Part shown: positions 63,349 to 64,000 of the stretch, one piece after another
Position numbering within the stretch: position 1 is the stretch's first letter
Layout of the letters: the number at the start of each line of letters is the position of its first letter
Origin: Setaria digitata
Lineage: Eukaryota; Nematoda; Chromadorea; Rhabditida; Setariidae
Length of the DNA: 64,000 bases
Assembly: GCA_003640385.1 (NCBI GenBank)
Contig: RCAB01000283.1
Location: forward strand, 18,472-82,471
Direction: 5' to 3'
Translations under genes and position numbers: made by a program
Notes under the pieces: model-generated
What the model was told of the DNA's origin: nothing
The model's input: the letters and a program-made list of their open reading frames with translations, nothing else
The model's database searches: none

Positions 63349-64000
63349 AACAAAATCTGTTCTAAAAAAAATACAACACTGAAAAAAGGAACAAGTCACG
63401 TATGATATTTCTTAACCGACGTATTAAACAGTTTTGATTCCTGTGGAAATGATTATGAACAATTTTACTAGGAGCAAAAAGGTGCAAAAACTAATAACAT
63501 TTGCAACGATGATTCAAAACTGTTACATAAAATTATGCGGGTATACATGCATACGCAAATGAAAATTTAAAAGCGCTTAAAATGTTCATCACATGCAAAA
63601 TTCACCAAAAATAAGGAATGGAAACTGTTTACATATAAACGTGTGAGCTCTTAATAAATTATAAACTGCCAATAAATGGAGGAAATGATTTAAAAAAAAA
63701 AAAAAATAATGAAAATGAAATCAAATGACAACTAATACCTACTAGATGATGAAATGAAATATGATCAAATTAAACTACAATACGATATCTGAAATCTAAT
63801 TATGATCTTCAATATCATTCACAACATCTACAACTACTGATTAAACGATATAGTACTGCAACCACTGATTAAATGACATAGTATTGATTAAATGACCAAT
63901 TATTGCTGCAGAAATCTGGTATGAATTCTTACGATTACTGACAGTAAAGACCACAATAGTATAAAATCTCATCTTCAGTCGCTGACAACAGAAGTCATGC
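63349..64000. other. Region upstream of GPANK1
   Basis: It holds the probable leader acceptor (63362-63363, minus strand), a poly-A run near 63692 and a degenerate tandem repeat at 63834-63896. No gene is seen. Confidence 0.5.
63834..63896. repeat. Degenerate tandem repeat, about 2.7 copies
   Basis: Three related units appear in a row: CTACTGATTAAACGATATAG, CCACTGATTAAATGACATAG, and a partial TTGATTAAATGACCA. The spacing is about 24 bases. This is probably a minor local minisatellite. Confidence 0.6.

Noticed and set aside
1..64000. CRISPR arrays, rRNA, tRNA genes and complete transposons
   Set aside because: No regularly spaced direct repeats, no rRNA-like or convincing tRNA-like text, and no transposase or reverse-transcriptase frames were seen. 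A tRNA scan was not possible by eye, so a missed tRNA cannot be excluded.

Overview
The window looks like a draft-genome piece from a parasitic nematode, most likely a clade III (filaria-like) species. The support is an AT-rich sequence, many short exons with TTTCAG-type acceptors, acceptors placed directly in front of start codons (as expected for spliced-leader trans-splicing), and proteins that match animal families. The species call is inference. One undetermined base (5681) sits between two nearly identical copies, which marks an unmerged contig join.

Plus strand, 1-48107, in order: the 3' part of RRP9/U3-55K (rRNA processing); a long stretch without recognisable genes (2149-10725); a class I Rab11-FIP (10726-14499); nucleoporin NUP85 (16178-21324); ACTR10/ARP11 of dynactin (23991-27283); unassigned exons from 27998; mitochondrial ATP synthase epsilon (31926-32090); a SLAIN-family microtubule plus-end protein (32587-40817), whose acceptor directly abuts its ATG 496 bases after the epsilon gene; and the Hsp90 co-chaperone TTC4 (44294 to about 48093), whose C-terminal exons do not join cleanly.

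Minus strand, 49441-63348, read right to left: GPANK1 (ankyrin plus G-patch), TRIM23/ARD1 (RING, B-box, coiled coil, ARF domain), an unassigned 369-residue coiled-coil protein, and an unassigned small membrane protein. The two blocks converge between 48108 and 49440. All gene models were spliced by eye; exon phases were checked and agree except where stated.

Several genes concern trafficking and cytoskeleton (Rab11-FIP, dynactin ACTR10, SLAIN, TRIM23), but they are housekeeping genes in linear order and no operon-level pathway is evident. The most notable points are a FFAT-like VAP-binding motif inside the SLAIN protein, an ARF domain in TRIM23 that lacks both the catalytic glutamine and the NKxD aspartate, the disrupted TTC4 C-terminus, and two conserved-looking genes that I could not assign. 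I see no CRISPR array, rRNA, intact transposon or convincing tRNA.
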